Origin: Thermoanaerobaculia bacterium
GTDB taxonomy: Bacteria; Acidobacteriota; Thermoanaerobaculia; Multivoradales; JAHEKO01
Assembly (NCBI GenBank): GCA_947259195.1
Contig: CAMYLC010000067.1
Location: 82,858 to 121,066 of the forward strand
Length of the DNA: 38,209 nt
Direction: 5' to 3'
The notes under the pieces: generated by a model
Told to the model about the DNA's origin: nothing
What the model saw: only the letters and a program-made list of their open reading frames with translations
Databases searched by the model: none
Made by a program: the position numbers and the translations under genes
Shown: positions 1-7,399 of the stretch, piece after piece
Numbering within the stretch: the stretch's first letter is position 1
Layout of the letters: each line of letters starts with the position of its first letter

Positions 1-1
1 A

Positions 2-259
2 GACGAGGATCGCAAGCTCGCCTCGGCAGTACGCGCTTCGCTGGCCCTGGCCGATCGGCATGGGCTCAATTCGATTGCCATTCCCGCCATCTCGACGGGA
101 AACTTCGGATTTCCGGTGAATCGCTGCGCGCGGGTTACCTTGACCGAGATCCACCGCTATCTCCAGGGAGGCACGAAGCTGAGGAGAGTCGTGGTATGCC
201 TCTTCGACAAGGACACCTTCACGATCTTTCGGAACGAGCTCCGTAGGGGCTTCCGCTAG
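2..259 (+). CDS. Macro-domain protein, C-terminal part (5' end outside window)
   Basis: The window opens inside this gene; 85 codons remain before TAG at 257-259. The segment IPAISTGNFGFPVNRCARV matches the conserved second half of the macro domain (the S/A-I-S-T-G-x-x-G-F/Y-P loop that lines the ADP-ribose site), followed by the usual helix and the final strand RRVVVCLFDKDTFTIF. Macro domains bind ADP-ribose, and bacterial members often deacetylate O-acetyl-ADP-ribose or remove ADP-ribose from protein; which applies here cannot be told from the tail. The gene ends only 3 bases from the stop of the convergent apgM gene. Family assignment is firm, the reaction is not. Confidence 0.8.
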   Translation, partial: DEDRKLASAVRASLALADRHGLNSIAIPAISTGNFGFPVNRCARVTLTEIHRYLQGGTKLRRVVVCLFDKDTFTIFRNELRRGFR

Positions 260-262
260 GTC

Positions 263-1480
263 TCAAGCACCGTACTTCGCCAACCGACCGGCGTTGGCTA
301 GCAAAAGCCCCATCAACTCACAGGCTGGAAAGGTACCCAGGTGGCCCTGCGTCGCGGCCGTCTCGGTGAGCTCCTGACAGTCGTCCACAAAACAGACGGG
401 AGAATGGACCAGAAGGGGTACCGGATGCCAGCTGTGGGAGGCCATCGGTGCCGGTGTGGAGTGGTCGCCCGTAATGGCCAAGACCGTGGGTTCCAGGGCG
501 AGCAACTCGGGAAGAGCAGCGTCCACCTTCTCCAGCACCTGGATCTTGGCCTTCAAGTCACCATCTTCGCCGGCTTTGTCGGCCTGCTTGACATGCAGGA
601 AGAAGAAATCGAACCGTGACCAGTTCTCTCTGACCGTGGGAACCATTTCGTGGAAGTACTTGCCGCAAGGAACCACTTCCATGCCGCAGGCGCCAGCCAC
701 CCCTCTATAAAGCGGGTACCCGGCGAAGGCACCGGCTCGGAGGTGATAGAGATCGGGGAACTGCGGCAGAGTGGGTAGCTGGGATACCCCCCTCAACAGC
801 ACGGCGTTGGCCTTCGGCTCGTCCGCGATCACGTAGTTCATCCTGGCGATGATCTTGGCAAGCAGCGCTGCAGTCGGCTCGGCCCCGGGTTTCATGGGCT
901 GCGGAGAAAGCGGCGGCACCCCGGTCTTCTGGGGGTCGGTGTCAGCCACCTCTGCCGAGTGTCCATTCCCACGGAGAATCAATACGAAGCGGTGCTCCTC
1001 ACCGGCAACCACCTCGATGTCGGCCTCCTCGAAGGAGCTCAGGTCCGCCTGCAGGGAATCCACCAACCTCTGGCACTCGGAGGTTGGAATGCGTCCGGCT
1101 CGGCGATCCGTCAGGTTGCCGTCGGCGTCGATTGTTGCGAAGTTGCCACGTGCAGCCAGATCTCCAGGGCCGATCTTCAGGCCGAGCCCCAGGGCCTCCA
1201 GAACGCCCCGACCGATGTCTGCCTCGGGATCCGTCGGATCGTACCCGAACAGGGCGAGATGGCCTGGACCGCTGCCAGGTGTGACCCCCTGGGCTACCGG
1301 GACGATCCGACCGAGGGCGGAGCGTCTGGCCAGGGCGTCCATGTTGGGTAGCTCGGCGCGATCGAGGGCAGTCGCAGACTGATCCCTGGTGCGAATGTCA
1401 CCGACGCCATCCAGAACCAGCAGGACGATTCGATTGTCGCTTTCAACAGCCAAACGAGCCAGAAGATCGATGTGGTTCAT
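263..1480 (-). CDS. apgM: 2,3-bisphosphoglycerate-independent phosphoglycerate mutase, archaeal type
   Basis: A 405-residue enzyme interconverting 3- and 2-phosphoglycerate in glycolysis/gluconeogenesis. It starts with the metal-binding LLVLDGVGD (Asp24) and has the nucleophile region TPGSGPGHLALFGYDP, with Ser70 as the probable phospho-acceptor. Near the C-terminus ITGDHSTPAPMASHSWHPVP supplies the Asp/His metal ligands. Length and motif order fit the ApgM branch rather than the 510-residue GpmI branch. The ATG at 1480 has GGAG seven bases upstream. It is the last gene of a leftward operon with a KDPG aldolase, so both act in lower sugar catabolism, the aldolase supplying pyruvate and glyceraldehyde-3-phosphate. 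Confidence in the family is high. Confidence 0.93.
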   Translation of the reverse strand: MNHIDLLARLAVESDNRIVLLVLDGVGDIRTRDQSATALDRAELPNMDALARRSALGRIVPVAQGVTPGSGPGHLALFGYDPTDPEADIGRGVLEALGLGLKIGPGDLAARGNFATIDADGNLTDRRAGRIPTSECQRLVDSLQADLSSFEEADIEVVAGEEHRFVLILRGNGHSAEVADTDPQKTGVPPLSPQPMKPGAEPTAALLAKIIARMNYVIADEPKANAVLLRGVSQLPTLPQFPDLYHLRAGAFAGYPLYRGVAGACGMEVVPCGKYFHEMVPTVRENWSRFDFFFLHVKQADKAGEDGDLKAKIQVLEKVDAALPELLALEPTVLAITGDHSTPAPMASHSWHPVPLLVHSPVCFVDDCQELTETAATQGHLGTFPACELMGLLLANAGRLAKYGA

Positions 1481-1537
1481 GGAAATCTCCGCGTCACTTG
1501 AAGCTCTCGTTGTCGAGTGCGTTGCGAGAAGAAACGG

Positions 1538-1960
1538 TCAGGCTACAAGATAGGCCGTGGAACGAATCTGAATTCGGGCTCGGGGATGGAAGCCGCCCCC
1601 GGCCAGGGCGAAGGCACTCTTGGTGGCGAAAACCGGCAGGACCAACCAACCGTCGAACGAGTTTCCGGGCTCATAGGGCGGTACGACCGGCTCGATCTCC
1701 GCCAGCTTGTACCAGTGCTCCTCTTCGGTGTCGAACCAGCCACGAACTTCGACATAGGCTCGGTCGAGGTCGATGGTTCGCCGATTCGACGGATACCAGA
1801 GCGACATCAGCAAACGTGTCTCGTCGTAGGTAGCGGTTGACACGTGGCTCTGGCCATCTTCCTGAAGAGGAAGCCAGAAGTTCCCACTACTGTCCGTGGC
1901 GAAGATCTCCGGCGTTGGATCGAAGTTGATCTGCTTGGGTTTCGCTGGTGGTGTGCTCAT
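1538..1960 (-). CDS. Hypothetical protein between KDPG aldolase and apgM
   Basis: 140 residues, not recognised. The sequence has no signal peptide, no membrane segment and no cysteine. It is rich in aromatic and beta-forming residues (SGNFWLPLQ, RAYVEVRGWFD, HWYKLAEIEPVVPPY), which suggests a compact beta protein. The start codon overlaps the aldolase stop as TGATG (1958-1962), so translation is probably coupled, and apgM follows 57 bases downstream. That coupling and an intact reading frame support it as a real gene. A link with the carbohydrate enzymes on either side is only an inference from position. Confidence 0.7.
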   Translation of the reverse strand: MSTPPAKPKQINFDPTPEIFATDSSGNFWLPLQEDGQSHVSTATYDETRLLMSLWYPSNRRTIDLDRAYVEVRGWFDTEEEHWYKLAEIEPVVPPYEPGNSFDGWLVLPVFATKSAFALAGGGFHPRARIQIRSTAYLVA

Positions 1961-2610
1961 CAGGACTCCTGTCCCTTAGCCAGCCGCAGTGCATGGGCGA
2001 TTCGTTGTCGGGTGCCCTCCTCATCGTCGCCGAGCAGCGGAGCGCCGATTCCAAAGGCCGAGGCACCGGCAACTCGATAGTCGGGAATCTCGTCGACCGA
2101 AAAGCCTCCCGCAGCCAGCATGGGGATATCGCCCAGGGGCCCCCGAATCGCGGCGAGATAGGCCGGCCCTCCAACCGGTGGCAGGGGATAGACCTTTACG
2201 ATGTCGGCTCCCAGGTCACGGGCCTCGACAATCTCGGTGCAGGTGAGTGCACCGAGGACCAGGTAGAGACCCGCTCGGCGGGCGACGGCGGTGACGACCG
2301 AACTGACATTGGGCGAGACCAGGAATTCGGCACCTGCCTCGACTGCCGCCTCGGCTCGTGACAGATCGGTCACGGTCCCCATGCCGATCCAGGGGGGACC
2401 TGTCGTGCTTCGCTCTGCAATCAGCTGTCGTACCAGGTCCGGGGCATCAGGAACCGTGAAGGTGACCTCGATCAACTCGATCCCGTTGGCCATGAAAAGT
2501 CCTGCCTGTCGCAGGGCTTCGTCTCGGCTGGAGGTGCGAACGACCCCGACTACCGGCGCTGCGGCGAGCGATGTCGCGACCAGACTTCGGGTGTCTTTCG
2601 GCTCATTCAT
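1960..2610 (-). CDS. eda: 2-dehydro-3-deoxy-phosphogluconate (KDPG/KHG) aldolase
   Basis: 216 residues, a class I aldolase that cleaves KDPG to pyruvate and glyceraldehyde-3-phosphate (Entner-Doudoroff) or acts on related 2-keto acids. Visible motifs are VVGVVRTSS (Arg25), NGIELIEVTF (Glu48, the general acid/base), GMGTVTDLSRAEAAVEAGA, FLVSPN, and ADIVKVYPLPPVGGPAYL with Lys139 as the Schiff-base lysine. The late GGFS glycine loop binds phosphate. Length is typical for the family. It lies 64 bases after trmJ and overlaps the next gene by one base. No edd gene is in view, so it could serve KHG or another keto acid rather than a full Entner-Doudoroff route. Confidence 0.88.
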   Translation of the reverse strand: MNEPKDTRSLVATSLAAAPVVGVVRTSSRDEALRQAGLFMANGIELIEVTFTVPDAPDLVRQLIAERSTTGPPWIGMGTVTDLSRAEAAVEAGAEFLVSPNVSSVVTAVARRAGLYLVLGALTCTEIVEARDLGADIVKVYPLPPVGGPAYLAAIRGPLGDIPMLAAGGFSVDEIPDYRVAGASAFGIGAPLLGDDEEGTRQRIAHALRLAKGQES

Positions 2611-2674
2611 CGGGCGACGCAGTCTATCACCGTGACTGTGGACAGGGGCTTCTGCCGCTCGACCAGGTCTGTGG

Positions 2675-3430
2675 TCATGGATTTCTGGCGCTACGATCGG
2701 AGAATTCCCCCAGGCTGTTGAGGGCTCGCCGGCAGATTCCTCTGAGGAGGTTCACTTCTCGCGCCGTGAGGCCGGCTCTTGCTGAGAGCTGACGGAGCTC
2801 TCTCGATACCCCTTCGAAGGTGTCATCTCGGGCAAAGCCGATAGCTGTCAAGACCCCGGTGGCCTGGCTCATGAGCCCCTCCACCTGTTCCGCCGGGGCA
2901 GCCGGCGGCCGATTCGAAGTGGCATCCGCAGCCAACTCTCGTCTCTGAAACAGCTCCCAGGCGAGGATCAGGACGGCTTGACCGAGATTCAGTGTCGGCT
3001 GTCGCGGCGAACAAGGGATCTGCACCACCTGGCCGCAGTAGGCCAGCTCTTTGTTGGTCAAACCAGACGGCTCGGATCCAAAAAGGAGGGCGCTCTGTGC
3101 GGACCCATGTTCTCTGGACAGGGTTTCAGTCAGCTCCCGAGGCGACAAGAGCTGAGTCTTCGGCTCTCGGCTGCGAACCGAGCTGGTCCCGATGATCCGC
3201 TGAAAGGGCTCGAGGGCGAGGCTCAAAGAGTCGGTGATCACAGCGTGGTCTAGAATCTCGCGGGCTCCGACTGCGAAAGCGTAGGCGACGCGCCCGAGGG
3301 AGACGGCCGGTTGCACGAGGCGAAGATGCTCGAGGCCCATGTTGGCCATGGCTCGGGCGGTGGCTCCGATATTTCCCTGCTCCTGAGGGCGGACGAGCAC
3401 GATAGTGGGAGACATCGGACCAGAGCTCAT
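2675..3430 (-). CDS. trmJ: tRNA/rRNA 2'-O-methyltransferase of the TrmJ (SpoU) family
   Basis: 251 residues. The SPOUT knot motifs are clear: motif 1 NIGATARAMANMG, motif 2 ALLFGSEPSGLTNKEL and motif 3 PTLNLGQAVLILAWEL. The N-terminal IVLVRPQEQGN is typical of TrmJ, which methylates the 2'-O of residue 32 in the anticodon loop of several tRNAs using S-adenosylmethionine. A C-terminal helical extension of about 80 residues (EQVEGLMSQATGVL...) also fits TrmJ. The start is either ATG 3430 or the Met six codons in, just before PTIVLVRP. It is the first gene of the leftward operon, with a divergent gene on the other side. Exact RNA target is inferred. Confidence 0.85.
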   Translation of the reverse strand: MSSGPMSPTIVLVRPQEQGNIGATARAMANMGLEHLRLVQPAVSLGRVAYAFAVGAREILDHAVITDSLSLALEPFQRIIGTSSVRSREPKTQLLSPRELTETLSREHGSAQSALLFGSEPSGLTNKELAYCGQVVQIPCSPRQPTLNLGQAVLILAWELFQRRELAADATSNRPPAAPAEQVEGLMSQATGVLTAIGFARDDTFEGVSRELRQLSARAGLTAREVNLLRGICRRALNSLGEFSDRSARNP

Positions 3431-3478
3431 GGCTTGAATCTACCGCGGACACCGGCCCGAGGGCGAATCCATCGGTGC

Positions 3479-3507
3479 TTGACAGTCCTGTCGACCGAAG
3501 CTACCTT
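3479..3507 (+). promoter_or_regulatory. Probable sigma-70 promoter for the small gene at 3585
   Basis: A perfect -35 box TTGACA lies at 3479-3484. After a 17-base spacer comes TACCTT at 3502-3507, a weak -10 (3 of 6). Transcription would start near 3514 and give a leader of about 70 bases before the ATG at 3585. The -35 box runs into a short hairpin (GACAG/CTGTC). Confidence 0.45.
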
Positions 3508-3584
3508 GGGACAAGAGGGCCGCCTCCCGACATCTCGGCGTCGGGTGGCAAATCTCATTGGCACGGCGCCACGAGAGGAGAACC

Positions 3585-3896
3585 ATGACAGAAGGCAACA
3601 CCCCACAGACGTACCTTATCTTCACGGGCACCGGCCCGATTCTGGTTCTATCGACCTATCCAGAGCTGACCGACGCGCGGCTGCTGAAGAAACTCCGCTA
3701 CAAGGGCATCAACAAGTTCATCGCCTACGAAGTCGACACGGAGGCGGTGAAGAAGCGGTATCAGGGCTCCTTCGAAGGTATTGCCGAGGATTTGCTGAGT
3801 GTCGAGGACCTTCGAGTGCTGGATTTCAACGGCCACCAGATTATGGCCAACTTCTCGCTCGACGAGCTCGGAGCACCGATCAAATACAGCGGCTGA
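3585..3896 (+). CDS. Small conserved-looking hypothetical protein
   Basis: 103 residues, not recognised by family. The ATG at 3585 is preferred over an in-frame start 27 bases earlier because GAGAGGAG sits just upstream at good distance. The protein is soluble and compact, with an alternating beta/alpha pattern (TYLIFTGTGPILVLSTYPE, LLKKLRYKGINKFIAYEV, LLSVEDLRVLDFNGHQIM). A lysine-rich KKLRYKGINKF segment could suit nucleic-acid or phosphate binding, but that is a guess. It stands alone between a divergent trmJ operon and the convergent maf operon, with its own promoter-like sequence and a terminator hairpin over its stop codon. Confidence 0.72.
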   Translation: MTEGNTPQTYLIFTGTGPILVLSTYPELTDARLLKKLRYKGINKFIAYEVDTEAVKKRYQGSFEGIAEDLLSVEDLRVLDFNGHQIMANFSLDELGAPIKYSG

Positions 3897-3957
3897 GCTG
3901 TGCTCAGCCGCCGGGTCTTGAGGGTTGAGGCGCCCGGCTCTCCGCCGGGCGTTCTTT
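3889..3957 (+). terminator. Two tandem terminator hairpins after the small gene
   Basis: The first hairpin has a 9-bp perfect stem (3889-3897 with 3903-3911, loop CTGTG) and spans the TGA stop. The second has an 8-bp perfect stem CGCCCGGC/GCCGGGCG (3931-3938 with 3944-3951, loop TCTCC) and is followed by TTCTTT. The second fits an intrinsic terminator; the first could help stop readthrough. Confidence 0.65.
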
Positions 3958-4203
3958 GAGGGCTTGGGGGTTGAATCGCCCGTCGCATGCTCCGGCCGAC
4001 CTTTGAGGGCTTGGGGTCTTGAGTTGTTGGTGGTACTGGGCCACGCACGAGGCTCTCCCCCGTCGTCCTGGGCCTCCGGCTGGAGACCTCGTGCCCGGCC
4101 TTGCACCGTTCTCTGCTCTCAGGACCTCCAGGCGAACCAAGACTCCCGTCAGGAAGTTGCCCCTTGGGCCCCTGCGCCCCTAGGCCCCTAGGCCCCTAGG
4201 CCC
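3897..4203. repeat. Non-coding spacer with repeated hairpin modules (copy 1)
   Basis: No credible gene is seen here. The spacer lies between convergent genes and holds a 21-base module at 3954-3974 (reading CTTTGAGGGCTTGG and on) that recurs exactly, inverted, at 13612-13632 and in variant form at 4002-4022. Another inverted pair, GCACGAGGCTCTCC at 4045-4058 with GGAGACCTCGTGC at 4082-4094 (one bulged base), can form a long hairpin. The right end merges into GC-rich tandem repeats. Confidence 0.6.
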
Positions 4204-4208
4204 CTAGG
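4177..4208. repeat. Tandem 8-bp repeat (CCCCTAGG)x4 over the maf stop codon
   Basis: Four perfect head-to-tail copies of CCCCTAGG occupy 4177-4208. The unit is itself nearly palindromic around CCTAGG. The maf stop (TAG, complement of 4204-4206) lies inside the last unit, so gain or loss of downstream copies would leave the protein unchanged. Such a run is prone to slippage. Confidence 0.85.
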
Positions 4209-4809
4209 CCCTGAAGTCGAGAATATCGTAGGACAATCGCTGGAACAGCGATCGCGTCAGGGGCAAAGGCAGACCCACAACGTTGGTGTAGTTGCCGACA
4301 ATGGACTCGACGAAGAGGGCACCGAGGCCCTGAATGGCATAGGAGCCGGCCTTGTCCAGAGGTTCGCCTGTGGAGACGTACCATCCGATCTCGTCATTGC
4401 TGATGTCTGCGATGGCTACTTCGGAACGCTCCAAGCCAGAGACCATGGAACTGCTTGCGGCCTCGAACAGAGCCACGCCGGAGTAGACTTCATGTCTCCG
4501 CCCCGCCAGCTGGTGCAGCATCTGTTGTGCGTCTCTAGCGTCGACAGGCTTGCCTAGAATTTCACCGTCCACAACGACAATGGTGTCTGCCGCCAGGACC
4601 AGCTCACCTGGGAGGGCAACGGCCTGGGCCTTGGCGCAGGCCAGGCGCAGCACATGATCTTTGGGCGCCTCATCGGCAAGAACACTCTCGTCGATTCCGG
4701 CCGACCGGACCTCGAAGGCCAGCCGGAGACTTTCGAGAAGATCTCGCCGCCTTGGCGAGGCGGAGGCCAGGACAAGTCTGGCAGATGGGTCTGAGGTCGA
4801 GCGACTCAT
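4204..4809 (-). CDS. maf: Maf-family nucleoside triphosphate pyrophosphatase
   Basis: 201 residues. The opening LVLASASPRRRDLLESL is the Maf signature, the phosphate-binding SxSPRR loop. It is followed by DESVLADEAPKDHVLRLACAK in pieces typical of the family, and by VLAADTIVVVDGEILGKP with the catalytic Asp. Later TGEPLDKAGSYAIQG is the conserved C-terminal block. Maf proteins hydrolyse dTTP/UTP or modified nucleotides to monophosphates and are linked to nucleotide-pool cleaning and septum formation. It is the third gene of a leftward operon, 22 bases after a GWxTD/VWA gene. Its stop lies in a tandem repeat. Substrate class (dTTP/UTP versus m7GTP) is not decided here. Confidence 0.92.
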   Translation of the reverse strand: MSRSTSDPSARLVLASASPRRRDLLESLRLAFEVRSAGIDESVLADEAPKDHVLRLACAKAQAVALPGELVLAADTIVVVDGEILGKPVDARDAQQMLHQLAGRRHEVYSGVALFEAASSSMVSGLERSEVAIADISNDEIGWYVSTGEPLDKAGSYAIQGLGALFVESIVGNYTNVVGLPLPLTRSLFQRLSYDILDFRA

Positions 4810-4831
4810 GAGTCAGCGCCCCGTTGAATCC

Positions 4832-7396
4832 TCAGGGATAGTAGCCGGGAACGGTGGTGGCTTCCAAGTCCGGCCGGGAGACCCGAACTTCTACCCGACG
4901 AAACTCGTCGCCCTCGCTGTCCGTTGATTGGTAGGCCAGCAGGTACTGGAAGCGCAGCTCCTCCTCGATCGACTCGTAGATCGATGCCAGCTCACTGGCG
5001 TGGCTGATGAAGAAGTAGCTCCCGCCGGTATCGGCGGCAAATCGCTGGAGTCTCACTCGCGTCTCCAGCTGCCGGCTGGGCAGCCCGAGGCCAATGCTGT
5101 AGATGGCGACGCCGGAGCGCCGGGCGAACTCCAGGGTCTCGTCGAACGAATAGCGACTGGAGGAGTCCTCTCCGTCGGAGAGCACAATGAGGGCCCGTTT
5201 CCCCTTGATGCCGGAGAAGTAGTGCAGCGTGAAGACCAGGCTGTCGAACAGAGCAGTCTCACCTTCGGCTTCCAGATCCACCAGACCTCCAGCCAGGACC
5301 TGATGGTTGCTGGTGAACGGCACGGCGAGTCTGGGTGCGTCGTTGAACACCACGACCGCGGCTCTGTCTCTGGGCCTGACAACGCCTTCGAAGAATCGCA
5401 GAGCCCCTTCTATGGCCTCGGAGATTTCCTCGGCCATCGAAGTCGAGGTGTCTAGCAGGATGCCGGCGTGGATGGGTAGGTCTCGAACCCGTTCGAATCG
5501 ACGGATGGATTGTGGCACGCCTTCTTCGAATACCTGGAAGCTCTTCCTGTCCAGGCCTTCTACAGGAGAGCCACGGCGGTCGGAAACACTGGTGAAGAGC
5601 TCCACGAAGTGTATTTGCAGACGATCCATCTGCTCTGGGGCGTTGATAAGGACCAGGTCTTCCGTCGAGTTACCGTCCCGTAGATAGGCGACGGCACGAA
5701 CATAGGTGATGCGCTGATTCTCTGGCAGCACCAGGGGCTGGGCGTAGGGTGGCTGATAGAGGCTCGCCAGCCGCCGATTGTTGAGGTAGAACTCGACCCG
5801 CTCCAGAACTTCGCCTTGCGGCACGTCGACTTCCGCCACGGCGCGGAGGCTGCTGACGAAGCGCTCGCCAGATTGCGGTTGTAGGAGGCGAATGGAAAAG
5901 CGGTGGGGACCAGCGTTGATCGGGACCCGATCGCGGGCCAACACCCTCCCTGTCTCATCCACTGCCAGGGCTTCCAAGAAGTGAAGCCGGGGTGAGCGCC
6001 CCAGATCGAGCTCCACACTGTAGGGCGGACGGCTCTTGCTCATCACCGGTTTGCCGTTGAGGATGAAGGTGACCTTGGCGATGGAATTCCCGCCGGCGAC
6101 TGTTTTCACCCGCAGCCGATCGGTATGCAGGTCACTGGAGGGGGGCTGGATCTTGAGACTGTGCTCTCCGGAACTGAGCGAGGCCTCAGCTTCTGCGAAC
6201 AGAGCACCCTTACTCTCCGAGATCCCGAGGATCGAAGGTGGCGGGTAGGGTTCTGGGCTGATCTGAGTCTGGGCGATGGCTGGCACCTGGATCTCTCGTT
6301 CCTCGCGGAAGACACGATTGGAGTGTCGGTCCTCCACCTGGATGACGATCTTGTAGGCCTGGGGTAGTAGTTGCCTTTGGATGACGAGCGGGATGACGTC
6401 TCCCGAAATCTCTGCCGCGGCGAAGTCGAACCGATAGCGGAAGCTCTCGAGGAGCCGGTCGTCCTTGACGACCTCGCCTTCGACCTGGAAGCTGTAAGCG
6501 GGCCCGTCGTCTGCCTCACTCAGAGCGGCTGCCTCGATGGGTATGGTGATCAAACCCTGCACAATCGTCTGGTACTGGTGTCGTCCAGGAAACTCGAGCC
6601 TCAGGATGGCGGGGAGCGGGCTCGCAGTGGAAGACAGACCCGACGACCGTGACAGGAAGGCCTCCGCCCATGCTGTTGTCGGCTCTGGCACGAATTGCAC
6701 TGTCGCTCTTAGTTGGCTCCACTCCGCAGCCATGGCCAACGCGTCGAAGACCTCGCCGCCTCCCCTACACTGACGGACCCAGTCTGGTCTTCCTGATCGT
6801 CGTTCAAGTGCCGAGTTTGCAGAGTGGCTCGAAAGCGAGCTCAGGCCACCCTTCGGTGACCACCGAATCAGGCGGTCGGTCTCCGCACCCGTGTCCTCTA
6901 CGAAGACCAGGGCGATGGGCTCCGCCAGCTGATGGCTGGCCGTGAAGAGCCAGATCTCCAGGTGCTCGAGCGCTCGAGGGCATGGCCCAGTGAGAATCTG
7001 CTGTGGCGGACCGGTCAGCAGCAACGTCTCTGCCCGATCCTCCTGCAGGTTCCCAAAGCGCTCGTGAACGAGCTGCAGCCGGTGCTGCCATGTCTCCAGG
7101 AACTCGTTGCGCCCGGTCTCCGGGAAGGGGTCCCTTTCGCGCCAGAAGCGGTCGATGAAAGCTTGGCGTTGATAGTCGTGCTCGAGCGCCCGGTATAAAG
7201 ACAGCTCCGACTGGTTGATCAGCGGCTCGATGAGGTCGAGCCATGCGAGCGGGTCGGTGGGCAGCTCATCGACCGTAGGTAGGCTCGACGGCTCCGCCGA
7301 GACTGCCTGGACAGTGATCAGGACAACGAGTAGAAGGCAGATGAGTGCGGCAGGCGCCGGAGAATATGTTGAAAAGTCGAAGCTGCCTGGCTGCAT
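4832..7396 (-). CDS. Secreted GWxTD-like / VWFA domain protein (second of a tandem pair)
   Basis: 854 residues. A signal segment (AALICLLLVVLITVQAVSAE, about residues 16-35) suggests export. Residues about 60-270 carry the GWxTD-like pattern: RQAFIDRFWRERDPFP, ..NEFLETWQHR.., LQEDRAETLLLTGPP. A middle region of beta-sandwich repeats (VTFILNGKPV, VEFYLNNRRLASLYQPPYAQ) looks Ig-like. The last 240 residues form a von Willebrand A domain with MIDAS GILLDTSTSM near residue 647 and ALIVLSDGEDSS. This arrangement matches Acidobacteria VWFA-related proteins; their role is unknown, probably protein binding at the envelope. It starts 3 bases after the stop of its paralog and precedes maf by 22 bases, so all three are co-transcribed. 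Confidence 0.85.
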   Translation of the reverse strand: MQPGSFDFSTYSPAPAALICLLLVVLITVQAVSAEPSSLPTVDELPTDPLAWLDLIEPLINQSELSLYRALEHDYQRQAFIDRFWRERDPFPETGRNEFLETWQHRLQLVHERFGNLQEDRAETLLLTGPPQQILTGPCPRALEHLEIWLFTASHQLAEPIALVFVEDTGAETDRLIRWSPKGGLSSLSSHSANSALERRSGRPDWVRQCRGGGEVFDALAMAAEWSQLRATVQFVPEPTTAWAEAFLSRSSGLSSTASPLPAILRLEFPGRHQYQTIVQGLITIPIEAAALSEADDGPAYSFQVEGEVVKDDRLLESFRYRFDFAAAEISGDVIPLVIQRQLLPQAYKIVIQVEDRHSNRVFREEREIQVPAIAQTQISPEPYPPPSILGISESKGALFAEAEASLSSGEHSLKIQPPSSDLHTDRLRVKTVAGGNSIAKVTFILNGKPVMSKSRPPYSVELDLGRSPRLHFLEALAVDETGRVLARDRVPINAGPHRFSIRLLQPQSGERFVSSLRAVAEVDVPQGEVLERVEFYLNNRRLASLYQPPYAQPLVLPENQRITYVRAVAYLRDGNSTEDLVLINAPEQMDRLQIHFVELFTSVSDRRGSPVEGLDRKSFQVFEEGVPQSIRRFERVRDLPIHAGILLDTSTSMAEEISEAIEGALRFFEGVVRPRDRAAVVVFNDAPRLAVPFTSNHQVLAGGLVDLEAEGETALFDSLVFTLHYFSGIKGKRALIVLSDGEDSSSRYSFDETLEFARRSGVAIYSIGLGLPSRQLETRVRLQRFAADTGGSYFFISHASELASIYESIEEELRFQYLLAYQSTDSEGDEFRRVEVRVSRPDLEATTVPGYYP

Positions 7397-7399
7397 CTT

